A model generated the notes under the pieces. The model was not told where the DNA came from. It ran no database searches and was given only the letters and a program-made list of their open reading frames with translations. Below are positions 1 to 8,396 of a DNA stretch of 34,719 bases, piece after piece. The position numbers were made by a program, and so were the translations under genes. Each line of letters begins with the position of its first letter. Positions within the stretch are counted from its first letter, which is position 1. The stretch is taken from the NCBI GenBank assembly GCA_964444925.1, contig CAYUIV010000009.1, positions 1 through 34,719 on the forward strand, in the 5' to 3' direction. The stretch is from CAYUIV01 sp964444925 (GTDB lineage: Bacteria; Pseudomonadota; Gammaproteobacteria; Diplorickettsiales; Diplorickettsiaceae).

Positions 1-209
1 GGAAGCGTTACACGTTGCAGCCACTCAATCCAATCCACCTGAGAAAGCCGTGTATAAAACACGCTGACAACTGGCACATTCGCTTTATCAGTGGGAAAAA
101 AAAGGGTGAAATCTACGTCTGATACCTTGTTGCTTACAAATTCAAATAATTGATGGGTTTTATCACCAATTGGTGCAAAAAGTCTCTTCTTTATTTCAAG
201 CAGCTGCAA
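1..209 (-). CDS. Partial unidentified reading frame running off the left edge
   Basis: About 69 codons are open on the minus strand from a possible TTG start at 209 to the left edge. An in-frame stop lies just upstream at 213-215. The translation looks protein-like: it contains LFEFVSNKVSDVDFTLFFP and ends WIEWLQRVTL. No ATG or ribosome-binding site is visible, so this could be a real gene with a TTG start, a fragment of a broken gene, or a chance opening. It faces away from the helicase remnant that begins near 249. I do not recognise the family. Confidence 0.3.
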   Translation of the reverse strand, partial: MQLLEIKKRLFAPIGDKTHQLFEFVSNKVSDVDFTLFFPTDKANVPVVSVFYTRLSQVDWIEWLQRVTL

Positions 210-248
210 CAGTTAATGAATACTTCTCTACATTTATATTAAGAGGCA

Positions 249-2413
249 GTGCACAAACTATTTCCTTATTTAGAATTTAATTCTTCAATTAGTCGAGCGC
301 TAGTTTTATTTTCAAAACACTTAGATAACGACCGCTTGCATATGGAAGCATTATTAACTCACCTGTCATCGCAAAAAAATCAATGGTATTTCATTGTACA
401 AGACAGTGTGATTGATTTTGAGAAATTGCGCTATACCCTTGAAAAAACGTTTAAACAAATTTGTCAGACACAGTTTCAAGAAGTAGCAAGGCTATTAGGT
501 CAAACCACATTAAAAACTGGTACAGACATCTTACAGAACTTACAACCCTTGCTTTTACATCAAATCTTTTAGAAAGCAAGGTTGATGAATCAGAAAACAC
601 TTTTTGATCTGCTGTGGCTAAACTATTACTCAATTAGAAAGGACAATGGCGCAAAATTGTGACATGTAGAAAAGCTAGTTTTCATGAGGTACCTATCAGT
701 TCATCTCATTTAATAAAATACAAGCAAAAATTAAAGTATATCCTAAACTGTGTGAATACGAATAAGGCACTTCATTTTACACTAGAAAAAATACGCTTTT
801 TGCCCCATATGACTCACACGACTACTGAATAGACATTTCTTGAATCGTTGTTACTCATTCTCAAAACATTACTGACCACTTTAGCAGAAATATTTAAAAC
901 AGATCTTCAGGTAGATTACGTTGAACTTGGATTGCATCTTTTTTCTTTATCGAAGAAAAAACAAAATCGGTTACTCTTTCATGTAAATCATCAAATTCAT
1001 CATATTTTAATTGACGAGTTTCAAGATGTTTTTACAACAATTTCGTTTTTTTTTGATCAATTCACAAAAGATTAAAAAGCCAACGACATCCGTACGCTTT
1101 TTCTCGTTAAAAATTCAACGCAATCTATTTATCGCTTTCGTAATGCAGAACCCAGTTTGTTTGAAAAGGTTAAAAATTTAAGTTTTGCTACACGTCCTCT
1201 CAAAGCGTTAACGCTCTCCGAAAATTTTAAAGCAGACCCTGCCCTAATTCAATGGACAAACGATCGCTTTTTAACAATCACATCCCTTTTGAAAAAGTAA
1301 TGTCAACAAACTAATACATTTGCACCGTCTACAGCAATTGAATTAGATACTTTCAATGAGCAAGACGCAGTAGAAACAAATTGGTTCCACAAGGACAATG
1401 ATCAAGCAGAGTCAATGTGTATCGTAAAAACTGTTAAAAAATGCAATATTCTTTTAAAACTGAAAAAGATACAGTTGATAACGCTTCATCAAATTTCTCT
1501 AGTCATCTAACTATCGCAATTTTTGGGTGCACACGTCAGCACTTAATCCCAATTATTGCTGCGTTAAAAAAGAAAATATCAATTACCAAGCCGTAGAGAT
1601 AGAAAATTTCTTTGAGAAATCAGTGACACAAGCTCTTTTAATGTTGACGCCTGCTATTACACATCTTGAAGATATAATTGCCTGGTGTGCTTTGTTGCGG
1701 GCACCTTGGTGTGGTATTTCATTACAAGATTTATATTTGCTGACACAAATTTGTCCTACGACCTTGATTTGGAATACGTTAGCTAAAATTGACACGCTTT
1801 CTATGACACAAGAAGGCAAACAAAAATTAAAAAAATAAGTAATATTTTAACACCAATCATCCAAAAATATGCATGCATCCTTATTACAGACTGTATTCAA
1901 TGTCCGTGGTTTTCTTTAGGTGGGCCTGCACTGCATGCTGCCAATAAATATTATCGCCAAGAAGTAAAACGCTTTTTTCAATATTTACAAAAACTGCAAA
2001 CTGCAGAAATGCTAATTGCTGTAAAACATTTTGAAGAACAGTTACAGCAATTACAGCTTGAGTACTCCGTTGACACGAATACTAAATTGCTTTTAATGAC
2101 TATTCACAAAGCAAAAGGACTAGAATTTAACATGGTAATTGTTCCAAATTTACATCAAATAATACCTTATAATCACTATCCCTGACTGCTGATTCAGCAA
2201 GTATTGTCTTCGTCCTAAACTTGTTTTATTGCTATTAAAGGAACTACCGAATCAACACAAAATAGCTTTTATCAATATCTTCACAAGATTGATCAAAAAC
2301 ATCACTCTGCAGTAGTCATTCGACTGTTATACGTTGCCTGTACTCGTGTCAAAAAGAAATTACATGTATTAACGCATGTGAAAGTAAAAAATATCAATAA
2401 AGATACCATTTAA
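249..2413 (+). pseudogene. Degenerate AddA/UvrD-type exonuclease V helicase subunit
   Basis: Fragments in shifting frames read in order as one UvrD/Rep superfamily helicase of the AddA/RecB type, which unwinds DNA during recombinational double-strand break repair. The first piece (249-572) carries the HLDNDRLHMEALL stretch. From 542 the reading moves to another frame (TTLAFTSNLL, then QWRKIVT). The Walker B motif DEFQD is at about 1013-1027, followed after a stop by SIYRFRNAEPSLF. LLRAPWCGISLQDL lies within 1527-1838, TIHKAKGLEF at about 2099-2128, and motif VI LLYVACTRVKKKL at about 2322-2362. At least two frame changes and several in-frame stops, for example at 1073-1075, separate the pieces. 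The N-terminal Walker A GxGKT segment is absent, and the usual C-terminal part after motif VI is missing. This is a decayed, 5'-truncated gene, not a split functional system. The short open pieces inside it should not be read as genes. Confidence 0.85.
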
Positions 2414-2529
2414 TAACGCTTATTAAACTTATTTCGCTGTAACAACTGGTGTCGTATAATTTCCGTATTTTTCTTCGGTATTGCTTTGATACCCTAAATG
2501 TTTTTACACGCATTTAAGGTAATCAGTAC

Positions 2530-3252
2530 ATGCAAATACAACGAAAGCAGCAAACTTATGGTGTTGTTAATACAACAGAATATAGATTTCATCGAGAACT
2601 GATGACTCAATTTAGTAACACTCAACAATTGGTAGCGCTCTACTCAAAATTCTTTGAAGCAAATTTATTGTTTCAAAAAATACATACAGTAGAGTTACGG
2701 GTCAGGATACTACACAATATACTTCTTGAACAAGATTTAAATACTATCATACAGTTAGAAAGCAAAAACGTTGAACCCATTCAAATAACATATCAAAATC
2801 TTTTAGAGGCATGTCAAACCCTTCAGCTTATTTTACTTTCGATACTGCTAGAACCGCTTTTGAAAAGTATGACACAATATAGTCATGCATATTTACCAGA
2901 GACTATGTCTAACGAGTTAAAGAAGATTTTTGTAGAAGAGATTTATGCATCTTCCCTAGAAGAACACAAAGAACTGATAGAGCACTATAAAAATACATAT
3001 TCATTGATTAATGCTTTTAAAAAATTATGGTACAGTTTGCCAGATGATCTTAATTTTTGTATACAATTTTCCGAACTTTATTTTGGTACGGTAAACTTTC
3101 AAGAAAATTTTTTTGAAGAAGATTTACAATATTTTTTAGAAAAAAATACACAAGATTTTACAGTACGCTGTCAATGTTTTAAAGAGCGTGTATTGCAACG
3201 GTTACAATCTCGTTTAGAGACTTTAAATCATAGTAGAAATGTATTGCGGTAA
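2530..3252 (+). CDS. Hypothetical protein, 240 residues, predicted all-helical
   Basis: An intact ATG-started frame of 240 codons follows the helicase wreck by about 115 bases and precedes ndh on the same strand. I do not recognise the family. The protein is hydrophilic and apparently almost wholly helical, with no signal peptide and no convincing membrane span. It has a Glu/Lys-rich centre (ELKKIFVEEIYASSLEEHKEL) and an aromatic, acidic stretch around NFQENFFEEDLQYFLEK, and ends in basic Arg/Leu helices. No catalytic motif is visible. Base composition resembles its neighbours. It could be a lineage-specific protein or effector; there is no sequence evidence for a secretion signal. It does not read as the missing C-terminus of the helicase. 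Confidence 0.6.
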   Translation: MQIQRKQQTYGVVNTTEYRFHRELMTQFSNTQQLVALYSKFFEANLLFQKIHTVELRVRILHNILLEQDLNTIIQLESKNVEPIQITYQNLLEACQTLQLILLSILLEPLLKSMTQYSHAYLPETMSNELKKIFVEEIYASSLEEHKELIEHYKNTYSLINAFKKLWYSLPDDLNFCIQFSELYFGTVNFQENFFEEDLQYFLEKNTQDFTVRCQCFKERVLQRLQSRLETLNHSRNVLR

Positions 3253-3353
3253 AATATAAAAACAATAAATTGCTTTGCTACTTTTTCTTAAGGATAGCTG
3301 ATATCATAGTGACCGAAAAATAAATACATATTCTTTAGTTTAATAGGTTGCAT

Positions 3354-4664
3354 ATGCATCAAATTGTTATGGTCGGTGGTGGTGCAGGTGGGTTAGAGTT
3401 TGCTACCAAACTGGGCGATCATTTAGGTAGAAACAGTAGGAAACCAAAAGCAGACATTCATTTAGTAGATATCAATCCCACACACCTTTGGAAACCTTTA
3501 TTACATGAAGTCGCTGTAGGTAGTATTGATTTGCCCATCCATCAAGTTGAATACGCAGCGCAAGCACGTCATCATGGATTTAGCTTTCATCAAGGTGCAC
3601 TTGTCTCATTAAACCGTCAAACACACGCGATCACAATTGCATCTGTTTCAGACGAAACAGGAGAAGAAATATTTCCAACACGGACATTACTTTACGATAC
3701 CCTTATTTTAGGTATTGGTAGCGTGTCACATTTTTTTAACATACCCGGTGCCGAAAAATATAGCTTTTCACTTGACAACGCAACGCAAGCAGAACACTTT
3801 AGACGTCGTTTTATTACTGCTTGCCACCAAGTACAACAAGAAAAAGATAAAAAACCATTAAGTATTGCAATTATTGGAGCAGGTGCTACCGGTGTTGAGC
3901 TTGCTGCAGAGTTACGCAATGCCGCACAAGTACTTTCTGGATATGGTTTTCAATCAGTAAATTCTGTAGAAAAAATGCATATTCATCTTATTGAAGCTGC
4001 ACCCCGCATTTTGTCTGCTCTTTCTGAACAAACTTCAAATACCACTGAGAGCTTACTTAAAAAGCTCAGTATTGAAGTTAAAACGCATACACCTGTCGTA
4101 AAAATTGAAAAGAATACTGTGCACTTACAAGATGGTAAACAAATTAAGGCAGATTTTATTATTTGGGCAGCAGGTATTAAGCCACCTGCTGTGCTTAAAA
4201 CACTCGGACTTACTGTAAATACACAAGGTCAAATTGTCGTGAAAGATACATTACAAACAGTGGATGATTTTGACATTTTTGGATTAGGTGATTGTGTCAG
4301 CTGTCCTTGGATAGGGCATCCTACGCCTAATCAAACCGTTCCACCTCGTGCGCAAGCAGCCCATCAACAAGCTAATGTTCTATTTAAAACAATGAAAAGA
4401 CGCTTGCAAGGAAAATCGTTATTGACATTTAGATATCGCGATTTAGGTTCATTGATATCTCTTAGTCATTTTAGTGCTGTGGGTCATTTGAAAGGTGGTT
4501 CAATTAATCGAGGTGTTACAATCAAAGGATGGGTTGCAAAATTACTGTATAACTCGTTATATCGTCTGCATCTAAGTGCTTTGCATGGTGTAATACCTAT
4601 GATCTTAAATACAGTTGCGCAATGGCTAACACGTTCAATACGTCCACGGATTAAATTACATTAA
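3354..4664 (+). CDS. ndh: Type II NADH dehydrogenase (NDH-2), NAD(P)/FAD oxidoreductase
   Basis: Single-subunit, non-proton-pumping NADH:quinone oxidoreductase at the inner face of the cytoplasmic membrane; it passes electrons from NADH through FAD to quinone. The N-terminal FAD-binding Rossmann motif GGGAGGLEFA is at about residues 8-17. A second dinucleotide-binding motif, GAGATGVELA, for NADH lies near residue 175, and the conserved FAD-contact IFGLGDC follows near residue 310. The C-terminus, after a glycine-rich stretch, is an amphipathic/hydrophobic segment (WVAKLLYNSLYRLHLSALHG) typical of the membrane anchor. The length of about 436 residues is normal. I take the ATG at 3354; a TTG at 3348 in the same frame would add two residues. 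The stop codon is almost back to back with the converging TolA-like gene. Confidence 0.92.
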   Translation: MHQIVMVGGGAGGLEFATKLGDHLGRNSRKPKADIHLVDINPTHLWKPLLHEVAVGSIDLPIHQVEYAAQARHHGFSFHQGALVSLNRQTHAITIASVSDETGEEIFPTRTLLYDTLILGIGSVSHFFNIPGAEKYSFSLDNATQAEHFRRRFITACHQVQQEKDKKPLSIAIIGAGATGVELAAELRNAAQVLSGYGFQSVNSVEKMHIHLIEAAPRILSALSEQTSNTTESLLKKLSIEVKTHTPVVKIEKNTVHLQDGKQIKADFIIWAAGIKPPAVLKTLGLTVNTQGQIVVKDTLQTVDDFDIFGLGDCVSCPWIGHPTPNQTVPPRAQAAHQQANVLFKTMKRRLQGKSLLTFRYRDLGSLISLSHFSAVGHLKGGSINRGVTIKGWVAKLLYNSLYRLHLSALHGVIPMILNTVAQWLTRSIRPRIKLH

Positions 4665-4665
4665 A

Positions 4666-4974
4666 CTAAGACAATTGTTGTTCTATCTTTGAAAGGGCAT
4701 CTTCAAGTAATGTGTTTGCTACCGTATGCACGTGTCGTTTGACTATTGCAGTCTCCTTTTCAGAAAAAAAAGATTTTTCTTGATGACTGACTAACTCGTT
4801 TTCTAGATTGGAACGAAGTTCAACAGAAATGATAGTGTCTTTTGAAGAAAGCACGGAGCCAGACAGGCTTGTTGATTGTACAGGTAGCAAAATAACATTT
4901 ATTAAAAAATAATGTAGAAAAATTGCAGAAAAGAACGAAGGAAAAATAGAAAAAGGGTGTGTAATACTTCGCAT
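4666..4974 (-). CDS. Very short TolA-like (TonB/TolA-type) membrane protein
   Basis: Encodes 102 residues and starts 5 bases after the tolR stop, in the position that tolA holds in gammaproteobacterial tol operons. An N-terminal hydrophobic segment (about residues 8-30, with FFSAIFLHYFLINVILL) has a Ser/His pattern reminiscent of the TolA/TonB membrane anchor, which contacts TolQ/TolR or ExbB/ExbD. The remaining 70 residues form a polar, helical periplasmic tail (NLENELVSHQEKSFFSEKE). Normal TolA is several times longer and has a long helical domain II and a folded C-terminal domain that binds TolB and Pal; neither is present. The call rests on position and the anchor only. It may be a minimal or eroded TolA or a replacement small protein. 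No tolB or pal follows; the next gene is the converging ndh. Confidence 0.5.
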   Translation of the reverse strand: MRSITHPFSIFPSFFSAIFLHYFLINVILLPVQSTSLSGSVLSSKDTIISVELRSNLENELVSHQEKSFFSEKETAIVKRHVHTVANTLLEDALSKIEQQLS

Positions 4975-4979
4975 TTTTG

Positions 4980-5408
4980 CTAGACGGGTACAGTTGTAAT
5001 CAATCCAACAGACTCTATTTTTAAAGACTGTAGAAGATGAATCACTTTTAAAAGGGTAGCATACGTTATGGTTTCCTTACCTTTGATCCAAACAACTAAT
5101 GGGTTTTTCTTTGATGTATGTTGAAGTAAGTATAATTGTTGTCTCAGTGTTGTCCAAGTAATTTTTTCTAACCATTGTCTTTTCCATTGTATATCGTAAC
5201 AGTCGTCAGTATGCATATAAATGACAATTGGTTCTGTTGTAAAAGATGAAGGCGTGCTTTTAAAAGAAACTATATTGTGCTGCTGTGCAAGATGCACACC
5301 TATTATTGTCAATAGTAAGATGAAGCTGATACAAAGTATTAAATTTATTTCTAGTAAAAGCCCACGGTACTTATGTGGATAGTGCTGATTTACTCTGTGT
5401 TTCTTCAT
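4980..5408 (-). CDS. tolR: TolR-like motor protein lacking the channel aspartate
   Basis: TolR/ExbD family inner-membrane protein, 142 residues, normally part of the proton-driven TolQ-TolR motor that energises TolA for outer-membrane constriction. One N-terminal membrane span (about residues 17-40) begins with the family's EIN signature. The periplasmic domain ends SLKIESVGLITTVP, closely matching the end of canonical TolR. In E. coli TolR the span reads EINIVPLLDVLL, with an essential proton-carrying Asp23. Here the same stretch is EINLILCISFILL, so the Asp aligns with Ser and no acidic residue remains in the membrane core. The start overlaps the end of tolQ by 38 bases, consistent with translational coupling. 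The frame is intact, so the protein is probably made, but its proton coupling is doubtful. Confidence 0.82.
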   Translation of the reverse strand: MKKHRVNQHYPHKYRGLLLEINLILCISFILLLTIIGVHLAQQHNIVSFKSTPSSFTTEPIVIYMHTDDCYDIQWKRQWLEKITWTTLRQQLYLLQHTSKKNPLVVWIKGKETITYATLLKVIHLLQSLKIESVGLITTVPV

Positions 5409-6063
5409 AAGTTTGTCGCAACAAAAGCGCTATAAATTCTTCTTCAAAAATATGATATTGAGCAGATAATTTATCAATTTGATAAATTGAGCGATAGTAA
5501 AAGATAATTGTTGATATTGTTATAAAGAGGCTGATTAGCAATATACTAAGGCAATCGGTTATATCAAAAGTCATCAAAGAGAGGGCATGCGCTGTGTTTG
5601 ATGTACTTAACATAGATAGTAGTCTAAAAAGACTACAAAAGATGCCTAAATATGGACTCAGTAGACTAACAATTAGCAATACGTTTAAATAACGTCCCAT
5701 AAAAAGTATTGCTTGCATGTGCGCAGCATGCATTGTACGCTCAACGGCTTCTAATAAGATACTTATTGTCTGACAACCACTTTCACGAAGACGTAAGAAC
5801 TCTGTAAATCCCACATGAAAAATAGTTGTAATATCTTCTGAAGAAGTGACTTCGGGTAAATGACGATAAAGATCAATAAGTGCAGCACCTGACCAAAATT
5901 TTTGTTCAAAACGACTATAAGATTTTTGAATATGGCGTAATAAAAAATAATTTTGTGCGATCACAATCCAAGAAATTAAAGAGAATAAACCAAGAAGTAA
6001 AAAAATTATTTTCATTAAGAAAGGTGCTTGTAAAAAAAAACGCCATAAAGTAGTTTGCTGCAT
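5371..6063 (-). CDS. tolQ: TolQ-like motor protein with altered proton-path residues
   Basis: TolQ/ExbB family inner-membrane protein, 230 residues, the usual length. It has an N-terminal span (about 14-37), the cytoplasmic FEQKFWSGAALIDLY region found in TolQ, and two further hydrophobic segments (about 125-150 and 170-193), then FEEEFIALLLRQ, matching the FMEEFTAILHRQ end of E. coli TolQ. Two positions linked to proton flow in E. coli differ. GLFGTVWGIM aligns with GIFCSLFRLL, so Thr145 becomes Ser. IATAIGLFAAIPAV aligns with SILLISLFITISTI, so Thr178 becomes Leu and the conserved Pro becomes Ser. The start at 6063 is preceded by a GAGG ribosome-binding site. It lies 31 bases after ruvB; the usual intervening ybgC is absent. 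Confidence 0.85.
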   Translation of the reverse strand: MQQTTLWRFFLQAPFLMKIIFLLLGLFSLISWIVIAQNYFLLRHIQKSYSRFEQKFWSGAALIDLYRHLPEVTSSEDITTIFHVGFTEFLRLRESGCQTISILLEAVERTMHAAHMQAILFMGRYLNVLLIVSLLSPYLGIFCSLFRLLSMLSTSNTAHALSLMTFDITDCLSILLISLFITISTIIFYYRSIYQIDKLSAQYHIFEEEFIALLLRQTYEETQSKSALST

Positions 6064-6094
6064 GCATTAATCCTCAAAAAATAGGAATCAATAA

Positions 6095-7144
6095 TTATTC
6101 ACGCGAGTAGTCATGAGTGCCTAGTTGTTCTATGTGATGTCGTTTAGGTGTAATATTAAAATGTTCATAAGTTTTAGATGTTGCAATACGTCCGCGTGGT
6201 GTACGTATAAGAAAACCTTGTTGTAGTAAAAAAGGTTCGATGACTTCTTCAATCGTATCTGATGATTCTCCAATGATAGCAGCTAAACTATCGAGACCAA
6301 CTGGCCCTCCTTGAAATTTTTCAACCAATGCTAAAAGTAAATTTTGATCTTGTTTATCAAAGCCTTCTTCATCCACTTCTAAAAAATGAAGAGCTTGATT
6401 AGCGATAAGTGCATCAATTTTAATACTCTCTTTAACAATTGAAAAATCATGTACTCTTTTTAAAAGACGGTTTGCAATGCGTGGCGTACCGCGAGAACGT
6501 ACTGCAATGACTGCAGCACCTGCTTGATCAATATTAATATTTAAAATTCTTGCAGTTCTCATAAGAATAGTTTCTAAATCTTTTGCAGAATAAAAGCTCA
6601 AGTGTTCTGTAATACCAAAACGATCACGTAACGGTGAAGTTAATAAACCAGTTCGCGTAGTGGCACCTACTAAAGTGAAATGAGGTAAGTCTAATTTAAT
6701 AGAACGTGCATCTGGTCCTTTACCAATTACAAGATCTAACTGAAAATCTTCCAGTGCAGGATACAAAATTTCTTCAATTACTGTTCTTAAACGGTGAATT
6801 TCATCAATAAATAATACATCACCTTTTTCAAGATTAGTTAATATTGCTGCAAGATCACCTGCTTTCTCAAGTGTTGGTCCAGCCGTTGTTTTCAATTTCG
6901 ATCCTGTCTCATGGGCAATAATATGCGCTAACGTAGTCTTACCTAGCCCTGGAGGACCTGCCAATAAAACATGATCAAGTACTCTTGAACTCACCTTTGC
7001 AGCTTGTATAAAAACAGACATTTGTTCTCGAACGACAGATTGTCCTATGTAATCTTGAAGTGTTAATGGCCTTATGGAAGGTTCAACATATTTTTCTTCA
7101 TCTAACGACTGTGTGGTAATTAATCGGTCGGGTTTTGTAATCAT
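6095..7144 (-). CDS. ruvB: Holliday junction branch migration helicase RuvB
   Basis: AAA+ ATPase motor that, with RuvA, drives branch migration of Holliday junctions in recombinational repair; RuvC then resolves them. Its 349 residues are the normal length. The family N-terminus RPLTLQDYIGQ is present, followed by Walker A GPPGLGKT at residues 63-70, Walker B LFIDEIH at about 111-117, and the sensor and arginine-finger regions (LVGATTRTGLLTSPLRDRFG). The C-terminal winged-helix domain contains GGPVGLDSLA and the terminal LIRTPRGRIAT. The neighbours ruvA and ruvC, usually just upstream, are missing here; rlmE lies 75 bases upstream on the same strand. The ruvB-tolQ-tolR order is the remnant of the common gammaproteobacterial ruvABC-ybgC-tolQRAB-pal cluster. 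Confidence 0.97.
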   Translation of the reverse strand: MITKPDRLITTQSLDEEKYVEPSIRPLTLQDYIGQSVVREQMSVFIQAAKVSSRVLDHVLLAGPPGLGKTTLAHIIAHETGSKLKTTAGPTLEKAGDLAAILTNLEKGDVLFIDEIHRLRTVIEEILYPALEDFQLDLVIGKGPDARSIKLDLPHFTLVGATTRTGLLTSPLRDRFGITEHLSFYSAKDLETILMRTARILNINIDQAGAAVIAVRSRGTPRIANRLLKRVHDFSIVKESIKIDALIANQALHFLEVDEEGFDKQDQNLLLALVEKFQGGPVGLDSLAAIIGESSDTIEEVIEPFLLQQGFLIRTPRGRIATSKTYEHFNITPKRHHIEQLGTHDYSRE

Positions 7145-7219
7145 TGATTGAATGAGTAGAACTAGAATTTATTAAATTTATTTTAATATAGTAACAAATA
7201 TATACAGGGTGGAAATTAT

Positions 7220-7840
7220 TTAATCGGATGGCTTGCGATAATTTTTACACATTAAATATACCTCTGAGGAGCAAGAACGAGATGCGTCAGGTTTGCGTAC
7301 CAACACTTTTTCAAAACAGGCCGATAAACACTGAAAGTACTGATCAAATCCTACTCCTTGAAAACACTTTACTAAAAAATTACCTTTTATTTTTAGAACT
7401 GTTTGTACAATTTCAAAAGCAGTTTGCATGAGTGTGTTACTACGTGGTTGGTCAATACTTTTCATACCACTGAGATTAGGTGCCATATCAGATAATACGC
7501 TATCGACTTTGCGTTGACCAAGTGCTCCATATAATATTTGTAAAGTTTTTTCTTCAAGTAAATTACCTTGTAATGTTTTTACTGCTTTTAAAGGAAGTAT
7601 AGGGAGCTGATCAATTGCAAATACAAGCCCTAAGCAACCAACTTGTTGTATTGCAACTTGAGACCAAGCACCTGGTGCTGCCCCTAAATCCAATACAATA
7701 TGTCCAGGTTTTAAAAATTGATCTTTTTTCTGAATAGCCAGTAGTTTATAGGCTGCACGGGAACGCCAGCCTTCTTTTTTTGAAAGTTTGACATGTTTAT
7801 CTTCAATATGGCGAGCTATCCACGCATGGCGTTTTTTCAT
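7220..7840 (-). CDS. rlmE: 23S rRNA 2'-O-methyltransferase RlmE (FtsJ/RrmJ)
   Basis: SAM-dependent enzyme that methylates the 2'-OH of U2552 (E. coli numbering) in the A-loop of 23S rRNA during late 50S assembly. Its 206 residues match the family. The SAM-binding motif I is VLDLGAAPGAWSQVA near residue 50. The K-D-K-E catalytic set is visible: Lys in RAAYKL, Asp in VLSDMAPNLSG, Lys in FLVKCFQG, and Glu in SSEVYLMCKNYR. In many gammaproteobacteria rlmE lies with ftsH; here it heads the rlmE-ruvB-tolQR run and diverges from the ygfX-like gene, with about 100 bases between the two starts. Confidence 0.95.
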   Translation of the reverse strand: MKKRHAWIARHIEDKHVKLSKKEGWRSRAAYKLLAIQKKDQFLKPGHIVLDLGAAPGAWSQVAIQQVGCLGLVFAIDQLPILPLKAVKTLQGNLLEEKTLQILYGALGQRKVDSVLSDMAPNLSGMKSIDQPRSNTLMQTAFEIVQTVLKIKGNFLVKCFQGVGFDQYFQCLSACFEKVLVRKPDASRSCSSEVYLMCKNYRKPSD

Positions 7841-7917
7841 TTATCAACAAATATATTTTTTTATTAAATTTTCAATAAAGAAACGAAAAAAAAGATGAAA
7901 ACTGCTATCTTAATATG

Positions 7918-7932
7918 AGATATAAAATATCT
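7918..7932. repeat. Inverted repeat between rlmE and the ygfX-like gene
   Basis: The 15 bases AGATATAAAATATCT form two 6-bp arms around a 3-base loop, ending 7 bases before the ATG at 7940. The position would suit a small operator or an mRNA hairpin masking the ribosome-binding region. It is wholly AT-rich except for one G-C pair per arm, so chance is possible. Confidence 0.3.
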
Positions 7933-7939
7933 TAATCTT

Positions 7940-8386
7940 ATGGTATCTCTTTTAAATAAGCGTACTTTTCATGTTCGTTCTTCAGCGTATTCTTTTTACC
8001 TTATGATATGTCTATATGGAGGTATCGTCTATATTTGGTTTAACGTAGTGACTACTTTACCTTCTGTTATAAAAATGAGTGGACTGTTAGTACATGGAAT
8101 ACATTTTTATATTACTTGGCAATCTTATTTTTCTCACCATGTGCAGCACAGGATAAAAGTGTTGTGGTGTGATTTACAAGGACAATGGTATTTACGAGAT
8201 AATAACGGGAATGAATATATCGCCTTTTTACAAAAGAAAGAAAGTATTTGCACATTTTATCTGACTCTTTTGCATTTTCAAACATTGCCTGCATTGCAAT
8301 CAACAACCATTATTATTGTACCTGATAGCTTATCAAAAGAAGAGTTGAGACGATTAAGATGTCTGTTGTGGTGGGAAGTAAAATGA
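7940..8386 (+). CDS. YgfX/CptA-like small membrane protein
   Basis: Encodes 148 residues with two hydrophobic N-terminal segments (about 17-37 and 42-60) followed by a soluble beta-rich domain. The C-terminal IIIVPDSLSKEELRRLRCLL closely resembles the end of the YgfX (CptA, formerly DUF1434) family, in which a Pro-Asp-Ala/Ser-Leu segment precedes an Arg-Arg-Leu-Arg motif. In E. coli ygfX is next to ygfY/sdhE and has been described both as a toxin acting on FtsZ/MreB and as an accessory to succinate dehydrogenase flavinylation. No sdhE is visible next to it here, so it is an orphan. A 6-bp inverted repeat (7918-7932) sits just before the start. The gene converges with pldA, 10 bases apart. Confidence 0.65.
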   Translation: MVSLLNKRTFHVRSSAYSFYLMICLYGGIVYIWFNVVTTLPSVIKMSGLLVHGIHFYITWQSYFSHHVQHRIKVLWCDLQGQWYLRDNNGNEYIAFLQKKESICTFYLTLLHFQTLPALQSTTIIIVPDSLSKEELRRLRCLLWWEVK

Positions 8387-8396
8387 GAACAGTTTA

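Noticed and set aside
1527..1838. Short open frames within 249-1838 read as separate small genes
   Set aside because: They align in order with one AddA/UvrD-type helicase interrupted by stops and frameshifts, so they are pieces of one pseudogene.
7228..7431. Plus-strand frame opposite rlmE
   Set aside because: It is antisense to a clear RlmE coding sequence with all catalytic motifs and has no family features.
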